A stretch of 64,000 bases of DNA from Aquisphaera giovannonii (lineage in GTDB: Bacteria > Planctomycetota > Planctomycetia > Isosphaerales > Isosphaeraceae): NCBI RefSeq assembly GCF_008087625.1, contig NZ_CP042997.1, positions 2,294,001 through 2,358,000 of the forward strand, written 5' to 3'. Numbering within the stretch: the first letter of the stretch is position 1; every line of letters starts with the position of its first letter. This document shows positions 24,875-34,481 of this stretch, piece by piece. A program made the position numbers and the translations under genes. The notes beneath the pieces are model-generated. The model worked only from the letters and a program-made list of their open reading frames with translations, made no database searches and was not told the DNA's origin.

Positions 24875-26743
24875 TCACCGCCGTCCCGGCGACGCCTGGC
24901 CGTCGCGACGGGGCTCCCCGTCCCGGATCTCGGATGCGGCGACGTCCTCGCGGCCGAGCCGGCGGAGATGGAGCCCGACGGCCAGCAGGATGGTCGGGAT
25001 CACGAGGCTGAAGGCCAGGGGGGCCCACGTCAGGTCGATTGTCATCATCGGCGCCGCGGCGAAGCAGACGAGCCCCGCGAGATACAGCCGCCCCCAGAGC
25101 GGCGCCCCGAGGGCGAAGAACATCATGCCCATCGAGGCGGTGCAGATGGGGTAGAAGGCCAGGTACCCGTTCGGCTGCGGGGCCTCCGTGAGGCGCCGGT
25201 GCACGTCGCAAAGGACGACCGTGCCGGCGACCTGCCCGATCAGGGTGGACATCACGAGCTGGGCGAGCGGCCCGGGCGCCGCCGGGAGTCGACGCCCGTG
25301 GATCGCCGCGCCGAAGGCCAGGAGGAAGAAGACCACGACGACGGGCAGGTTCAGGCTCGCGTGCAGGAGGGGCGACCCGAGCCGGGCCAGGACGAACACC
25401 GTGAAGTGGGCCAGGAAGACCAGCGGGCAGGCCATCAGGAGCATGAGCGGCCCCCAGGCGACGAACTCCCTGTCGCCTCGGCCGCGGGCGACGACGCGGG
25501 CGACCCGCTCCAGGGCGCCCGCCGGCCGGGCGACGATCGGCTCGCCGCGGAGGAACCGGTCCAGGTCCTCGGCCAGCGTCCGGGCGTCGCCGTAGCGGAG
25601 GAGGGGGTCCTTCTCCAGGCACTTCAGGCAGATCGTCTCCAGGTCGCGGGGCAGGCCGTGCACCAGCGAGCGGGGCGGCGCCGGGGCGGCGGTCCGGACC
25701 TGCTCCAGGGTCTCGATCAGCGACGGCCCGGGGAAGGGCCGGCGGCCGGTCATCAGCTCGTACAGGAGGGCCCCGAGGGCGTGCACGTCGGCCCCCGGCC
25801 CGACCCGGGAGGCCCGGCCCTCGGCCTGCTCCGGGGCCATGTACCCGGGCGTCCCCAGCAGGGCCCCGCTCCTCGTGATGGGCGCCCTGGCCCCCGAGTC
25901 GTCCAGGAGTTTGGCGAGGCCGAAATCCGTGAGCTTCGGCGTCCCGTCGGCCGAGAGGAGCACGTTGGCCGGCTTGATGTCGCGATGCACCACGCCGAGC
26001 CGGTGCGCCTCATGCACGGCCCTGGCCAGCGCCTTTACCAGGGCGGCCGAGTCCCGCGGGGGCCGGGGGCGGCCGTCGAGCCGGTCAGCCAGCGACCCGC
26101 CGTCCACGTACTCCATCTCGAAGTACGGATGGCCCTCGTGGTCGCCGACCCCGTGGACGCGGACGATCTGCGGATGCTCCAGCCGGGCGATCGCCTCGGC
26201 CTCGGCGAGCAGCCGCGAGATCGCCTCCGGCGAGGCGTCAGCGGCCGGGAGCGTCTTGAGGGCGACGACGCGGTTGAGCCGCAGGTCGCGTGCCTTGTAC
26301 ACGACCCCCATGCCTCCGCGGCCCAACTCGCCCAGGATCTCGTATCCGGGCACGCCGGCCGTCGACCGCAGCGGCCCAGCCCGCTCGACCCTGTGAAAGC
26401 TCTTGCCCGGTCCCGGGTCGGCTCGCATCGTGGGGTCAGCGAGCGTATCGGGGACGCCGACCGCGTCGAACGCGGCCGAGATCGCGGCGGAGTGGCCGGG
26501 GAAGCGGTCCAGATAATCGGCCGGGGCGGGACGCTCGCCACCGATCAGTCGGGCCTCCAGCTCCGAGGCGAGCAATTGACCGAGGAACGTCGAGCGATCC
26601 GGCTCGGGGACGGCTTCCAGGTAGTCCTCGATCCGCGGCCGCGTCCCCTCGCGCCAGGCGGCCTCGAAGAGGTCGCACGCTCGGTCCACCCGGGCCGCGA
26701 GGCTCAGCGAGAAAGACGGCGGGGAGGCCTCGCTCTCGCTCAT
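24875..26743 (-). CDS. Membrane Ser/Thr protein kinase paired with ECF sigma factor
   Basis: A 622-residue kinase. Residues about 1-120 form the N-terminal helical region typical of planctomycete sigma-linked kinases (RPRIEDYLEAVPEP, RPAPADYLDRFPGH). The kinase domain is about 134-420 with LGRGGMGVVYKA, ATP lysine K163 (VALKTL), HRDIKPAN at 253, DFG at 273 and GTPGYMAPEQAEG. A C-terminal block of several hydrophobic helices (about 440-600) places it in the membrane. ATG 26743 overlaps the stop of the ECF sigma gene (ATGA), so they are coupled. Known: such sigma-kinase pairs occur throughout Planctomycetes. Inferred: the kinase controls the sigma factor by phosphorylation. What it senses is not visible. 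Confidence 0.92.
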   Translation of the reverse strand: MSESEASPPSFSLSLAARVDRACDLFEAAWREGTRPRIEDYLEAVPEPDRSTFLGQLLASELEARLIGGERPAPADYLDRFPGHSAAISAAFDAVGVPDTLADPTMRADPGPGKSFHRVERAGPLRSTAGVPGYEILGELGRGGMGVVYKARDLRLNRVVALKTLPAADASPEAISRLLAEAEAIARLEHPQIVRVHGVGDHEGHPYFEMEYVDGGSLADRLDGRPRPPRDSAALVKALARAVHEAHRLGVVHRDIKPANVLLSADGTPKLTDFGLAKLLDDSGARAPITRSGALLGTPGYMAPEQAEGRASRVGPGADVHALGALLYELMTGRRPFPGPSLIETLEQVRTAAPAPPRSLVHGLPRDLETICLKCLEKDPLLRYGDARTLAEDLDRFLRGEPIVARPAGALERVARVVARGRGDREFVAWGPLMLLMACPLVFLAHFTVFVLARLGSPLLHASLNLPVVVVFFLLAFGAAIHGRRLPAAPGPLAQLVMSTLIGQVAGTVVLCDVHRRLTEAPQPNGYLAFYPICTASMGMMFFALGAPLWGRLYLAGLVCFAAAPMMTIDLTWAPLAFSLVIPTILLAVGLHLRRLGREDVAASEIRDGEPRRDGQASPGRR

Positions 26744-27354
26744 GACCGGTCCTGGTCCCGCTCCCAGCTCTTGCGGATCAGGTCGAGCTTGCGGACGACG
26801 GAACGAAGGCCGATCCCGAGCTTGGCCGCGACCTCCTCGTTCGTGTAGCCCTCCATCCGGAGCAGGGCGATGCTGCGGAGGGTGTCGTCGGCGAGTCCTT
26901 CGAGCCGCCGGCGGCACTCGTCGGCCACCATCGCGGCGAACTCGGGGGACGGCTCCGCGCCGGCGAATCCGTCCAGCCCCATCCCGTCGCGCCCGGGGCC
27001 GGCCAGGGCGGCCTCGTCGGCCAGCCGGCCGCCGCCCCGCTTCTGGGCCCCCTCTCGCTCGAGCTGATCGGCGACCTTGCGGCGCGTGATCGTCACCAGC
27101 ACCTTCCACAGGTCCTCGCGGTCGTCGAGGCGCGGGAACCGCCCCGACGACGCCTGGGCGAAGAAGCTGTCGAAGGCGCTCAGGACCACGTCCTCCTCGT
27201 CCGCGGCGGCTCGACGGGCGTCTCGCAGCCGGGCCCGGGCCAGGCCCACCAGGGTCGCGAAGTACCGCTCCCACAACTTCTGGGCCGCGCGCGGGTCGCC
27301 CCCCTTGAGGTCGCCGATCCAGAGCGTGACCGATCCGCCCGCGTCGTGGTCCAT
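26740..27354 (-). CDS. ECF-type RNA polymerase sigma factor
   Basis: A 204-residue sigma factor of the planctomycete ECF group (Sigma70_ECF). Region 2 spans about 5-90 ([30 protein letters not shown]), region 4 about 135-200 ([41 protein letters not shown]). It lacks any transmembrane segment or long extension, in contrast to the first sigma factor of the window. ATG 27354 is chosen because GGGAG lies 7 bases upstream; an in-frame ATG at 27378 is less well placed. It is the first gene of the operon with the membrane kinase. No anti-sigma factor is present, consistent with control by the kinase. Confidence 0.92.
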   Translation of the reverse strand: MDHDAGGSVTLWIGDLKGGDPRAAQKLWERYFATLVGLARARLRDARRAAADEEDVVLSAFDSFFAQASSGRFPRLDDREDLWKVLVTITRRKVADQLEREGAQKRGGGRLADEAALAGPGRDGMGLDGFAGAEPSPEFAAMVADECRRRLEGLADDTLRSIALLRMEGYTNEEVAAKLGIGLRSVVRKLDLIRKSWERDQDRS

Positions 27355-27597
27355 GGTCGCTCTCCCGTGGTGAGGCATGAAAAGCCGCCCGGCACGGATT
27401 CTATCAGGAACATGCGGCGGCCGTCACAGGGCAGGCCGCGGGGCCGACGCCCCGAATTCCGGGTTGGAGGCGGCGCGTCGCCGCGGCGGATTCGGATGGA
27501 AGGGGGCGGGGCCGGGCGGCGGCCCGCAAGCGACGGATCGGGGCCTACTCGCATGACGAAGCCCCGACGCCAATCATCGAGAATCGAGGTCCCCACG

Positions 27598-28809
27598 ATG
27601 CGACATCTCCTCGGCATGCGATCCAACCCGGGGCGGCCGCGACGCGGCCGGTCCCGCCACGCGGCCTTCCTGCTGGAGTCCCTGGAGCGACGCGATCTGA
27701 AGACGACCGGCTGCTGGTTCGACGCGAACACTCACGTCCTCCACGTCGAGGGCGATGATGCCGCCGACACGGCGAAGGTCGAGGCCCCGAACTGGCAGAT
27801 GGGGGCACCTGGGACCCCGATGGACGTCTACGTCTACCAGACCGGCGGCGGCTTCCAGACGACGCATCACCTCGTCTTCTACAAGCAGGCGGACTCGAGC
27901 GAGCCCATCTCCTACATCCACTACGAGGGCCACGGGGGCAACGACCACTTCGTCAACCACAGCCCGATCTCGTCCTACGTCCGCGGCGGCGACGGGGACG
28001 ACGTCCTCGACGGCGGCTTCGGCCACGACGTCATCTACGGCGACGCCGGCAAGGACACCATCCGCGGCGATGGCGCGTACACGTCCCCTCCGGCCGGGCA
28101 GACCGCTCCCCTCGGGGGCCGCGACATCATCTACGGCGACGGGGGCGACGGACAGTCGGGGGACGCGGACGTGATCGACGGCGGCTTCGGCGTGGATTCC
28201 ATCAAGGGCGACGGCGGCAACGACTGGATCCTGGGCGGCGCCGACGACGACGACGTCGAGGGCGGCGCCGGGAACGACATCATCAACGGCGGGGCCGGGG
28301 CCGACTGGATCCGCGGCGGGGCCGGCGATGACACGCTCGTGGGCGCCGCCGGGAACGACACTCTCCTCGGGGACGCCGGCAAGGACAACCTCTCCGGCGG
28401 CGTCGGCATGGACACGCTGTACGGCAACGAGGACGACGACAGCCTCGACGGCGGCGCGGACAACGACCTGCTCGTGGGCGGTGGCGGCAATGACATCCTG
28501 CTAGGAGGCAGCGGGGCCGACAACCTCTACGGCCTGGACGGCAACGACCTCCTCGACGGCGGTGCGGACAACGACCGCCTCTACGGCGGCTCCGGCGACG
28601 ATAGGCTCTTCGGCGGACTCGGGTTCGACACGCTCCACGGCGATGCGGGCAACGATCAGCTCCATGGCGGTGCCATGTCCGGCCCGGTCGCCGACGGCGC
28701 AATCGACATCCTTTACGGCGACGACGGCATCGACGTCTTCTGGTTCGAGACGTCGATCGAGAGGAAGCTCTCCGACTTCGGCAACGGCTACGACCTGAGC
28801 CTTTCCTGA
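27598..28809 (+). CDS. RTX-like calcium-binding repeat protein, copy 1
   Basis: A 403-residue protein. Residues 26-36 carry [11 protein letters not shown], the N-terminal motif shared by many large planctomycete surface proteins. From about 130 to 360 it consists of RTX nonapeptides (GGxGxDxLx type: [20 protein letters not shown] and others), which fold into a beta-roll that binds calcium. The C-terminus ([19 protein letters not shown]) closely matches the end of the next gene. RTX proteins are usually secreted by a type I system; none is encoded here, and the N-terminus suggests a different route. ATG 27598 has GAGGT 7 bases upstream. The gene is divergent from the ECF sigma gene (244-base spacer). 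Confidence 0.85.
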   Translation: MRHLLGMRSNPGRPRRGRSRHAAFLLESLERRDLKTTGCWFDANTHVLHVEGDDAADTAKVEAPNWQMGAPGTPMDVYVYQTGGGFQTTHHLVFYKQADSSEPISYIHYEGHGGNDHFVNHSPISSYVRGGDGDDVLDGGFGHDVIYGDAGKDTIRGDGAYTSPPAGQTAPLGGRDIIYGDGGDGQSGDADVIDGGFGVDSIKGDGGNDWILGGADDDDVEGGAGNDIINGGAGADWIRGGAGDDTLVGAAGNDTLLGDAGKDNLSGGVGMDTLYGNEDDDSLDGGADNDLLVGGGGNDILLGGSGADNLYGLDGNDLLDGGADNDRLYGGSGDDRLFGGLGFDTLHGDAGNDQLHGGAMSGPVADGAIDILYGDDGIDVFWFETSIERKLSDFGNGYDLSLS

Positions 28810-29045
28810 TCCCAAGGGGCCCGGGGCCGCGGCCCTCCTCCGGAGCCGGCGGCCAGCCTACGGGCGGGCCGCCGGACCACGGGGAGGAGGCACGGCATGG
28901 GGCCGGTCCGCACGCCAGCGACGGCTGCGTCGGTTCGGTGGGAGGGGTGATAGACCACAGCGGCCGTCGCTCCTCGCGGTATTCGAGCGAGGGCGCGGGG
29001 ACGCCGCTTGAATGCACGGCGACTCAAACTGAAGGGACTTCCACG

Positions 29046-30440
29046 ATGATCAAGTTTCGGCGGCCATACGTCGCGGGCCCGAGAGCCCGGCCTCGCGGGC
29101 AGACGCCCCAGCTAGAGGTGCTCGAGCGCCGCGACCTGAAGACGGCGGGCGTGCTCTACGACCCTTCGACGCTCCATCTGACCATCGAGGGGAACGACGG
29201 TGCCGACGCGGCGATCGTCGAGGACGCCGGCTGGACCTCCTGCCTCCCGCCGGGCGGCCGTGACATCCGGGTCAGCCAGACCCTCGACGGCGTGACGACC
29301 GTGAAGGTCTTCTCGTGGCAGTCCAGCCCGGTCGTCGCCATCGTCTACAACGGGCACGACGGCAATGACGCCTTCGTCAACCTGAGCGGGATTCCATCGA
29401 CCGTCCACGGAGGCAACGGCGACGACGCCCTCGACGGCGGCTACGGGCGGGACATCATCTACGGCGACGCCGGCAAGGATACCATCCGCGGCGACGGGGC
29501 CTTCGCGTACCGATCGGACGGCTCGCATCCCGGGCCGGTCGGCCTCCCAGTCGGAGGGGACGACGTCCTGTACGGCGACGGCGGGGGCCAGGTGATCGGC
29601 GGCCCGGCCGGCGCGGACGTGATCCACGGCGGCTTCGGCAACGACCTCATCATGGGCGAAGGCGGCGGCGACCGCCTCTACGACGACGGTGGCGCCGACC
29701 GGCTCGACGGCGGCTCCGGCAGCAACGTCCTCGAGGGGGGCGACGGCAACGACACGCTGCGCGGGGGCACGGGCAACGACCTCCTGCTCGGCGTCGCCGG
29801 GAACGACGACCTATCGGGGGGCGACGGTGTCGACGATCTCCAAGGCGGCGACGGCAACGATCGCCTGGACGGTGGGGTGGGCAACGATTGGCTGTTCGGA
29901 GATTCCGGCGACGACAAGCTCCTGGGCGGCGACGGCTGCGACCGGCTCGCCGGCGGCTCGGGCGGCGACCGCCTGGAAGGCGGGGCCGGCGACGACTGGA
30001 TGGACGGCGGTTCCGGCGCGGATTTCCTGCAGGACCTCCTCGGCGACAACGAGGCCCACGGGGGATTGGGCAACGATACGATTCGCTGCGGGGATGGGGC
30101 CGATCGGATCTTCGGCGACGCCGGCGACGACCAGCTCTTCGGCGGCGGCGGCGATGATCGCGTCTACGGCGGGTCGGGGGACGACCGCCTCGAAGGCGAC
30201 GGCGGCGATGACCTCCTCAGCGGCGACTCCGGCAACGACCTCCTGCACGGCGGCCTCGGCGCCGACAAGCTGTACGGCGAATCCGGCACCGACGTCCTCG
30301 TCGGGGGCACGGCCTCCAAACCCTTCGACAAGGCCATCGACGAGCTGTACGGCGACGCGGGCGTCGACTTCTTCTGGTTCGAAGGCCCGGCCGAGAATGG
30401 GAGATCCGACTTCGATTCGAGCGCCGACGTCGCGGTCTGA
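29046..30440 (+). CDS. RTX-like calcium-binding repeat protein, copy 2
   Basis: A 464-residue paralogue of the previous gene, 236 bases downstream. It shares the N-terminal motif ([11 protein letters not shown] at 24-34), the linker with HDGNDAFVNLSGIPS, the opening repeats ([15 protein letters not shown]) and the C-terminal segment with YGDAGVDFFWFEGP. Repeats run from about 122 to 408, more than in copy 1. Tandem duplication with later gain or loss of repeats is the simplest explanation. It is probably a secreted or surface calcium-binding protein. GAAGGGA about 9 bases upstream supports ATG 29046; longer in-frame starts exist but lack the motif context. It is followed by convergent tRNA genes. 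Confidence 0.85.
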   Translation: MIKFRRPYVAGPRARPRGQTPQLEVLERRDLKTAGVLYDPSTLHLTIEGNDGADAAIVEDAGWTSCLPPGGRDIRVSQTLDGVTTVKVFSWQSSPVVAIVYNGHDGNDAFVNLSGIPSTVHGGNGDDALDGGYGRDIIYGDAGKDTIRGDGAFAYRSDGSHPGPVGLPVGGDDVLYGDGGGQVIGGPAGADVIHGGFGNDLIMGEGGGDRLYDDGGADRLDGGSGSNVLEGGDGNDTLRGGTGNDLLLGVAGNDDLSGGDGVDDLQGGDGNDRLDGGVGNDWLFGDSGDDKLLGGDGCDRLAGGSGGDRLEGGAGDDWMDGGSGADFLQDLLGDNEAHGGLGNDTIRCGDGADRIFGDAGDDQLFGGGGDDRVYGGSGDDRLEGDGGDDLLSGDSGNDLLHGGLGADKLYGESGTDVLVGGTASKPFDKAIDELYGDAGVDFFWFEGPAENGRSDFDSSADVAV

Positions 30441-30611
30441 GGCCTCCCCACTCGAACGTGCCAGCCCCCCGCCCGGCTCCCTAGCGGTCGGTTGAGGGAG
30501 GAGGACCTTCAAGGGGAAAGGCGTCGCGGGGCGGCGCGAGGCCAGCCCCGCGCCCCGCGGGAGCTCGCCGCAGCCCTGGACTTCCGTGCGGCCCGTCGGC
30601 CCGAGTCGCAA

Positions 30612-30696
30612 TACCGGCGGTGGGATTCGAACCCACACTCCGCTTCCGCGGAAGAGGATTTTAAGTCCTCAGCGTCTGCCGTTCCGCCACGCCGGC
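30612..30696 (-). tRNA. tRNA-Leu (anticodon TAA)
   Basis: Reads on the minus strand with a 7-bp acceptor stem (GCCGGCG / CGCCGGT), anticodon loop CTTAAAA with anticodon TAA, a long class II variable arm (TTCCGCGGAAGCGGA region) and T-arm GTGGGTTCGAATCCCAC. Discriminator base A. The CCA end is not encoded. Confidence 0.95.
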
Positions 30697-30808
30697 GCGG
30701 GATCATTTGGATACGGCCGTTCGGGCCCTTCCGGACTCGGGACTCGGGGCCCGGCGCCCCGGAAGGGGCTCCCCGGGGCGGGTCAGGTGGCCGGCCTTGG
30801 CGGGGAAG

Positions 30809-30895
30809 CGGAGGGGGTGGGATTCGAACCCACGGGAACCTTGCGGCACCTACGGTTTTCAAGACCGTCCCAATCGACCACTCTGGCACCCCTCC
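30809..30895 (-). tRNA. tRNA-Ser (anticodon TGA)
   Basis: Minus strand, acceptor stem GGAGGGG / CCCCTCC, anticodon loop CTTGAAA with anticodon TGA, a long variable arm and T-arm GTGGGTTCGAATCCCAC. Discriminator G as expected for serine. It lies 112 bases from tRNA-Leu on the same strand. Confidence 0.95.
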
Positions 30896-31011
30896 GTAGC
30901 GTCGCTTGCTTGATTCTCGACAACGCCCGGCGAAAGGCAAGGGGAATCCCGCCTCGAAAGACTCCCGGCTCAGGACACGCCGCCGACGCCCGGGGTTCGG
31001 CCCCGGGCCCT

Positions 31012-31407
31012 TTACTGGCCCACCTCGTCGATGATGTCGGGCGCGACGTAGATCGGCACGTCCACGGTCACGGCCAGCGCGATGGCGTCGCTCGGGCGCG
31101 AGTCCACCTCGATGATCTCGCCCTCGCGGCGGATCCGCAGCTTGGCGAAGTAGGTGTGCTCGCGGAGCTCGTTGATGAAGACGTCCTGCAGCTCGCCGCC
31201 GAGGTGCTCGATCACGCTCGCCAGCAGGTCGTGCGTCAGCGGCCGCTGGGAGGCCTGGTTCTTCACGCGCCGCTCGATGCTCTGGGCCTCGTACACTCCG
31301 ATCACGATCGGGAACATCCGATCCCCCTCCGACTCCTTGAGGAAGAGGATCTGCTGATCGCTGTTCTCGTTGATGATGATCCGCATCAGTTCCATCAGGA
31401 TCCGCAC
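31012..31407 (-). CDS. Bifunctional nuclease family protein (DUF151)
   Basis: A 131-residue protein of the BFN/DUF151 family. Signatures seen: SDQQILFLKESEGDRMFPIVIGVYEAQSIERRV, then LTHDLLASVIEHLGGEL and a C-terminal SRPSDAIALAVTVDVPIYV. Plant BFN proteins have RNase and DNase activity; in bacteria the function is not established. It is probably cytoplasmic. GTG 31407 follows GGTGAG; ATG 31395 is an equally credible start. It lies 148 bases downstream of valS on the same strand and may be read with it. Confidence 0.85.
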   Translation of the reverse strand: MRILMELMRIIINENSDQQILFLKESEGDRMFPIVIGVYEAQSIERRVKNQASQRPLTHDLLASVIEHLGGELQDVFINELREHTYFAKLRIRREGEIIEVDSRPSDAIALAVTVDVPIYVAPDIIDEVGQ

Positions 31408-31555
31408 GACAGCTCACCCCCCTCGGAAGACACCCGCGGATCCCCGCGACGGCCGGCCCGGGCGATACGGTCGACCAAGCCCGGATCGGCCCCAAGTCCC
31501 GGCCGTCCCTGATCATAAAGGCAGCGCGGCCGGGGCGTCAACGTGGCGAGAGAGC

Positions 31556-34357
31556 TCAGCCCGCCCCGGCGATCAGGGCCTTCACGGCGGCTTGCTGGGC
31601 CTCGAGCTCGGCGAGCTTGGCGCGCTGGGCCTCCACGACGTCGGCCGGCGCCCTCGAGACGAACGCCTCGTTCCCCAGCTTGGCGCGCAGGCCGCCCATC
31701 TGCTTCTCCAGATCGGCGAGGTTCTTCTTAAGCTTCGCCTTCTCCGCCTCCTTGTCGATCAGGCCCTCGAGCGGCAGGATCACCTCGGCGTCGGCGAGGA
31801 CCGCGACGGCGGCCTCCTTCGGCCGCACGGCCGGCGGGTCGAATGAGATCGACTCCGCGTTGGTCATCCCGCGGAGGAAGGCCTGGCCCTGGATCAGCCT
31901 CTCGCGCACCGGCCCCTCGGCCGTGATGATGGGCGCGATCTTCGCGTCCTTGGGGACGTTTCGCTCCGCCTTCAGGTAGCGGATCGCCTGGATCTTCTCC
32001 TGCCACTGGGCCACGGTGGCGAGCGCCTCCGCGTCGGTCCAGCCGAGCGGCCTCGGCCAGGCGGCCGTGCAGACACTCTCCTCGGCCGGCCGTTGCTCCG
32101 GGACGCCCCGGGCGGGGGCGAGGCCGGCCATCGACTGCCAGATCTGCTCGGTCACGAACGGCATGATCGGGTGGAGGAGCCGGCAGAGCACGTCCACCAG
32201 GTGCGCCAGCACCCGCTGGGCGACGGGCCGCGTCTCCGGGTCGCGGAGCCGGCTCTTGGCGAACTCCACGTACCAGTCGCAGAACTCGCTCCAGGTGAAT
32301 TCGCGGAGACGCCGCGTGGCCTCGGAGAAGCGGAAGGCCTCCAGGTCCGCGGTCGTCTCGGCGATCGTCGCGTCGAGCCCGGCGAGGATCCAGCGGTCCT
32401 CCGTCGGGAGCTCCTCGACGTGCACCGGGCCGGGCTCGAACCCCTCCAGGTTCATCATCGCCAGCCGGGCGACGTTCCAGAACTTGTTGGCGAAGTTCCG
32501 GCCCTGCTCGAACCGCTCCGAGGTGTTGATCCTGCGGCCGTCGGGCAGCTTCAGCTCCTCGACCGGGATGCGCAGGTCCTGGGTCTCGGTGGCGCCCAGC
32601 GCGAGCGTGTATCGCAGGGCATCCGCCCCGTAGATCTCGACGATGTCGACCGGATCGACGCCGTTGCCGGCCGATTTGGACATGCGGCGGCCCTTGCCGT
32701 CCTGGATCACGGGGTGGATATAGACATCGCGGAAGGGGACGTCCCCCGTGTTGAACTGGCCGAAGATCACCATCCGGGCCACCCAGAGGGTGATGATATC
32801 TCGGGCCGTGGAGAGGACGCTCGTCGGGTAGAACTTGCGCAGCTCGGGCGTCTCATCCGGCCAGCCCAGGGTGGAGTGCGGCCAGAGGGCGGAGCTGAAC
32901 CAGGTGTCCAGGACGTCCGGGTCCTGCACGAGGGTGTGGCCCTCGCCGAGGGCCTCGGCGGGGAGGTCGGCCTCGGACGAGATCAGCCAGCCGCCGGCCT
33001 CTGCCGGCCGCCAGCAGACGTCGTCGCGGCCGGCGAAGGCCCGCTCGAGGTCCTCCTCGGAGCACGTCGCGCACGACCAGATGGGGATTCGGTGGCCCCA
33101 CCAGAGCTGCCGGCTGATGCACCAGTCGCGCTTCTCGCCGAGCCAGTCGAGGTAGCTGCGGGCGTAACGCTCGGGGTGGATCTTCACGCGGCCGGAGGTC
33201 ACGGCGTCCATCGCCTGCTGGGCGAATCCGGGCGACTCGCCCTGGTCCTCGCCCATCCGGATGAACCACTGGTCGGACCGGATCGGCTCAATGGGGGTCT
33301 TGGAACGGTCGGAGTGCCCCTGGCGGAGCGTGTGCGGGTCCACCCGCTCCAGGAAGCCGCCCGCCTCCAGGTCCGCGAGTAGCCGCTTCCTGACGGCGCG
33401 GGCGTTCAGGCCCGCGTAAGCCCCCGCGACCGGGGCGAAGGTCCCGTCCGGCTCCATGAGGTCGATCGTGGGGAGGCTGTTCCGCTGGCCGCAAAGGTAG
33501 TCGTTCGGGTCGTGGCCGGGCGTGACCTTCACGCAGCCGGTGCCGAAGGCCATGTCCACGAGGACGCCGTCGGCGATGATCGGGATCTGCCGGCCTGTCA
33601 GGGGCAGGTCCACGAGCTTGCCGATCAGGTGCTTGTAGCGAGGGTCGTCCGGGTGCACCGCCACCGCGGTGTCGCCGAGCATCGTCTCGGGGCGTGTGGT
33701 GGCGACGTGGAGGGCTTCGTCCGTGCCGGACACCGGGTACCTGACGGTCCAGATGTGGCCCTGCACCTCCTCGTAGTAGATCTCGTCGTCGGCGACGGCG
33801 GTGCGGAGCTGGGTGTCCCAGTTCACGAGCCGCTTGCCCCGGTAGATCTTGCCGGCCCGGAAGAGGCGGGCGAAGGTGCGGCGGACGGCCCGCGAGCAGA
33901 CCTCGTCCAGGGTGAACCGGGTGCGGTCCCAGTCGCACGAGCAGCCCATGAGGCGGAGCTGGCCGAGGATCCGACGCTCGTACTCGTCCTTCCAGGCCCA
34001 AATCCGGTCCACAAGGGCCTGTCGGCCTAGGTCGTGGCGGGTCTTCTTCTCCTCCTCGAAGAGCCGCTTCTCGACGATGGCCTGGGTGGCGATGCCGGCG
34101 TGGTCGGTGCCGGGCATCCAGAGGCATTCATGCCCCTGCATCCGACGCCAGCGGATCAGGATGTCCTGGATCGTGTTGTTCAGGGCGTGGCCGAGGTGCA
34201 GGGCGCCGGTGACGTTCGGCGGCGGGATCACGATGCAGTAGGGCGGCCGGTCGCTGGCCGGGTCGGCGTGGAAGGAGCCGCGCTCGACCCAGTACGCGTA
34301 CCAGCGGTCCTGGGCGGCCTTGGGGTCGTATTGCTTGGGGATCTCGGTCTGGCTCAT
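31556..34357 (-). CDS. valS: Valine--tRNA ligase
   Basis: A 933-residue class I aminoacyl-tRNA synthetase. The ATP-binding HIGH motif appears as HLGH at 54-57 after PPPNVTGAL, and KMSKS as RMSKS at 558-562. Between them lies the editing domain (VRYPVSGTDEALHVATTRPETMLGDTAVAVHPDD), which removes mischarged threonine. WMPGTDHAGIATQ is the valine-pocket signature. After the anticodon-binding helices the protein ends in a coiled-coil arm (DKEAEKAKLKKNLADLEKQMGGL), typical of ValS. Length matches the family. ATG 34357. No T-box leader is apparent upstream in the 124 bases before cimA's stop. Confidence 0.97.
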   Translation of the reverse strand: MSQTEIPKQYDPKAAQDRWYAYWVERGSFHADPASDRPPYCIVIPPPNVTGALHLGHALNNTIQDILIRWRRMQGHECLWMPGTDHAGIATQAIVEKRLFEEEKKTRHDLGRQALVDRIWAWKDEYERRILGQLRLMGCSCDWDRTRFTLDEVCSRAVRRTFARLFRAGKIYRGKRLVNWDTQLRTAVADDEIYYEEVQGHIWTVRYPVSGTDEALHVATTRPETMLGDTAVAVHPDDPRYKHLIGKLVDLPLTGRQIPIIADGVLVDMAFGTGCVKVTPGHDPNDYLCGQRNSLPTIDLMEPDGTFAPVAGAYAGLNARAVRKRLLADLEAGGFLERVDPHTLRQGHSDRSKTPIEPIRSDQWFIRMGEDQGESPGFAQQAMDAVTSGRVKIHPERYARSYLDWLGEKRDWCISRQLWWGHRIPIWSCATCSEEDLERAFAGRDDVCWRPAEAGGWLISSEADLPAEALGEGHTLVQDPDVLDTWFSSALWPHSTLGWPDETPELRKFYPTSVLSTARDIITLWVARMVIFGQFNTGDVPFRDVYIHPVIQDGKGRRMSKSAGNGVDPVDIVEIYGADALRYTLALGATETQDLRIPVEELKLPDGRRINTSERFEQGRNFANKFWNVARLAMMNLEGFEPGPVHVEELPTEDRWILAGLDATIAETTADLEAFRFSEATRRLREFTWSEFCDWYVEFAKSRLRDPETRPVAQRVLAHLVDVLCRLLHPIMPFVTEQIWQSMAGLAPARGVPEQRPAEESVCTAAWPRPLGWTDAEALATVAQWQEKIQAIRYLKAERNVPKDAKIAPIITAEGPVRERLIQGQAFLRGMTNAESISFDPPAVRPKEAAVAVLADAEVILPLEGLIDKEAEKAKLKKNLADLEKQMGGLRAKLGNEAFVSRAPADVVEAQRAKLAELEAQQAAVKALIAGAG

Positions 34358-34481
34358 GCGTGGCCCTTCTTCTGCCGTGCGTGGGTGGCCAACCGGGTCG
34401 GGCGACTCGGGGACGCCGCGTCGCGCCTTCGCCCCGCCGCGAGGGCGGCCCGGGGACGGTTGTCATGTCCGATCGGGCCCG

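Noticed and set aside
27991-30270. Tandem DNA periodicity that could look like a CRISPR or satellite repeat
   Set aside because: The period follows the nonapeptide RTX code; units vary and there are no spacers, so it is protein coding.
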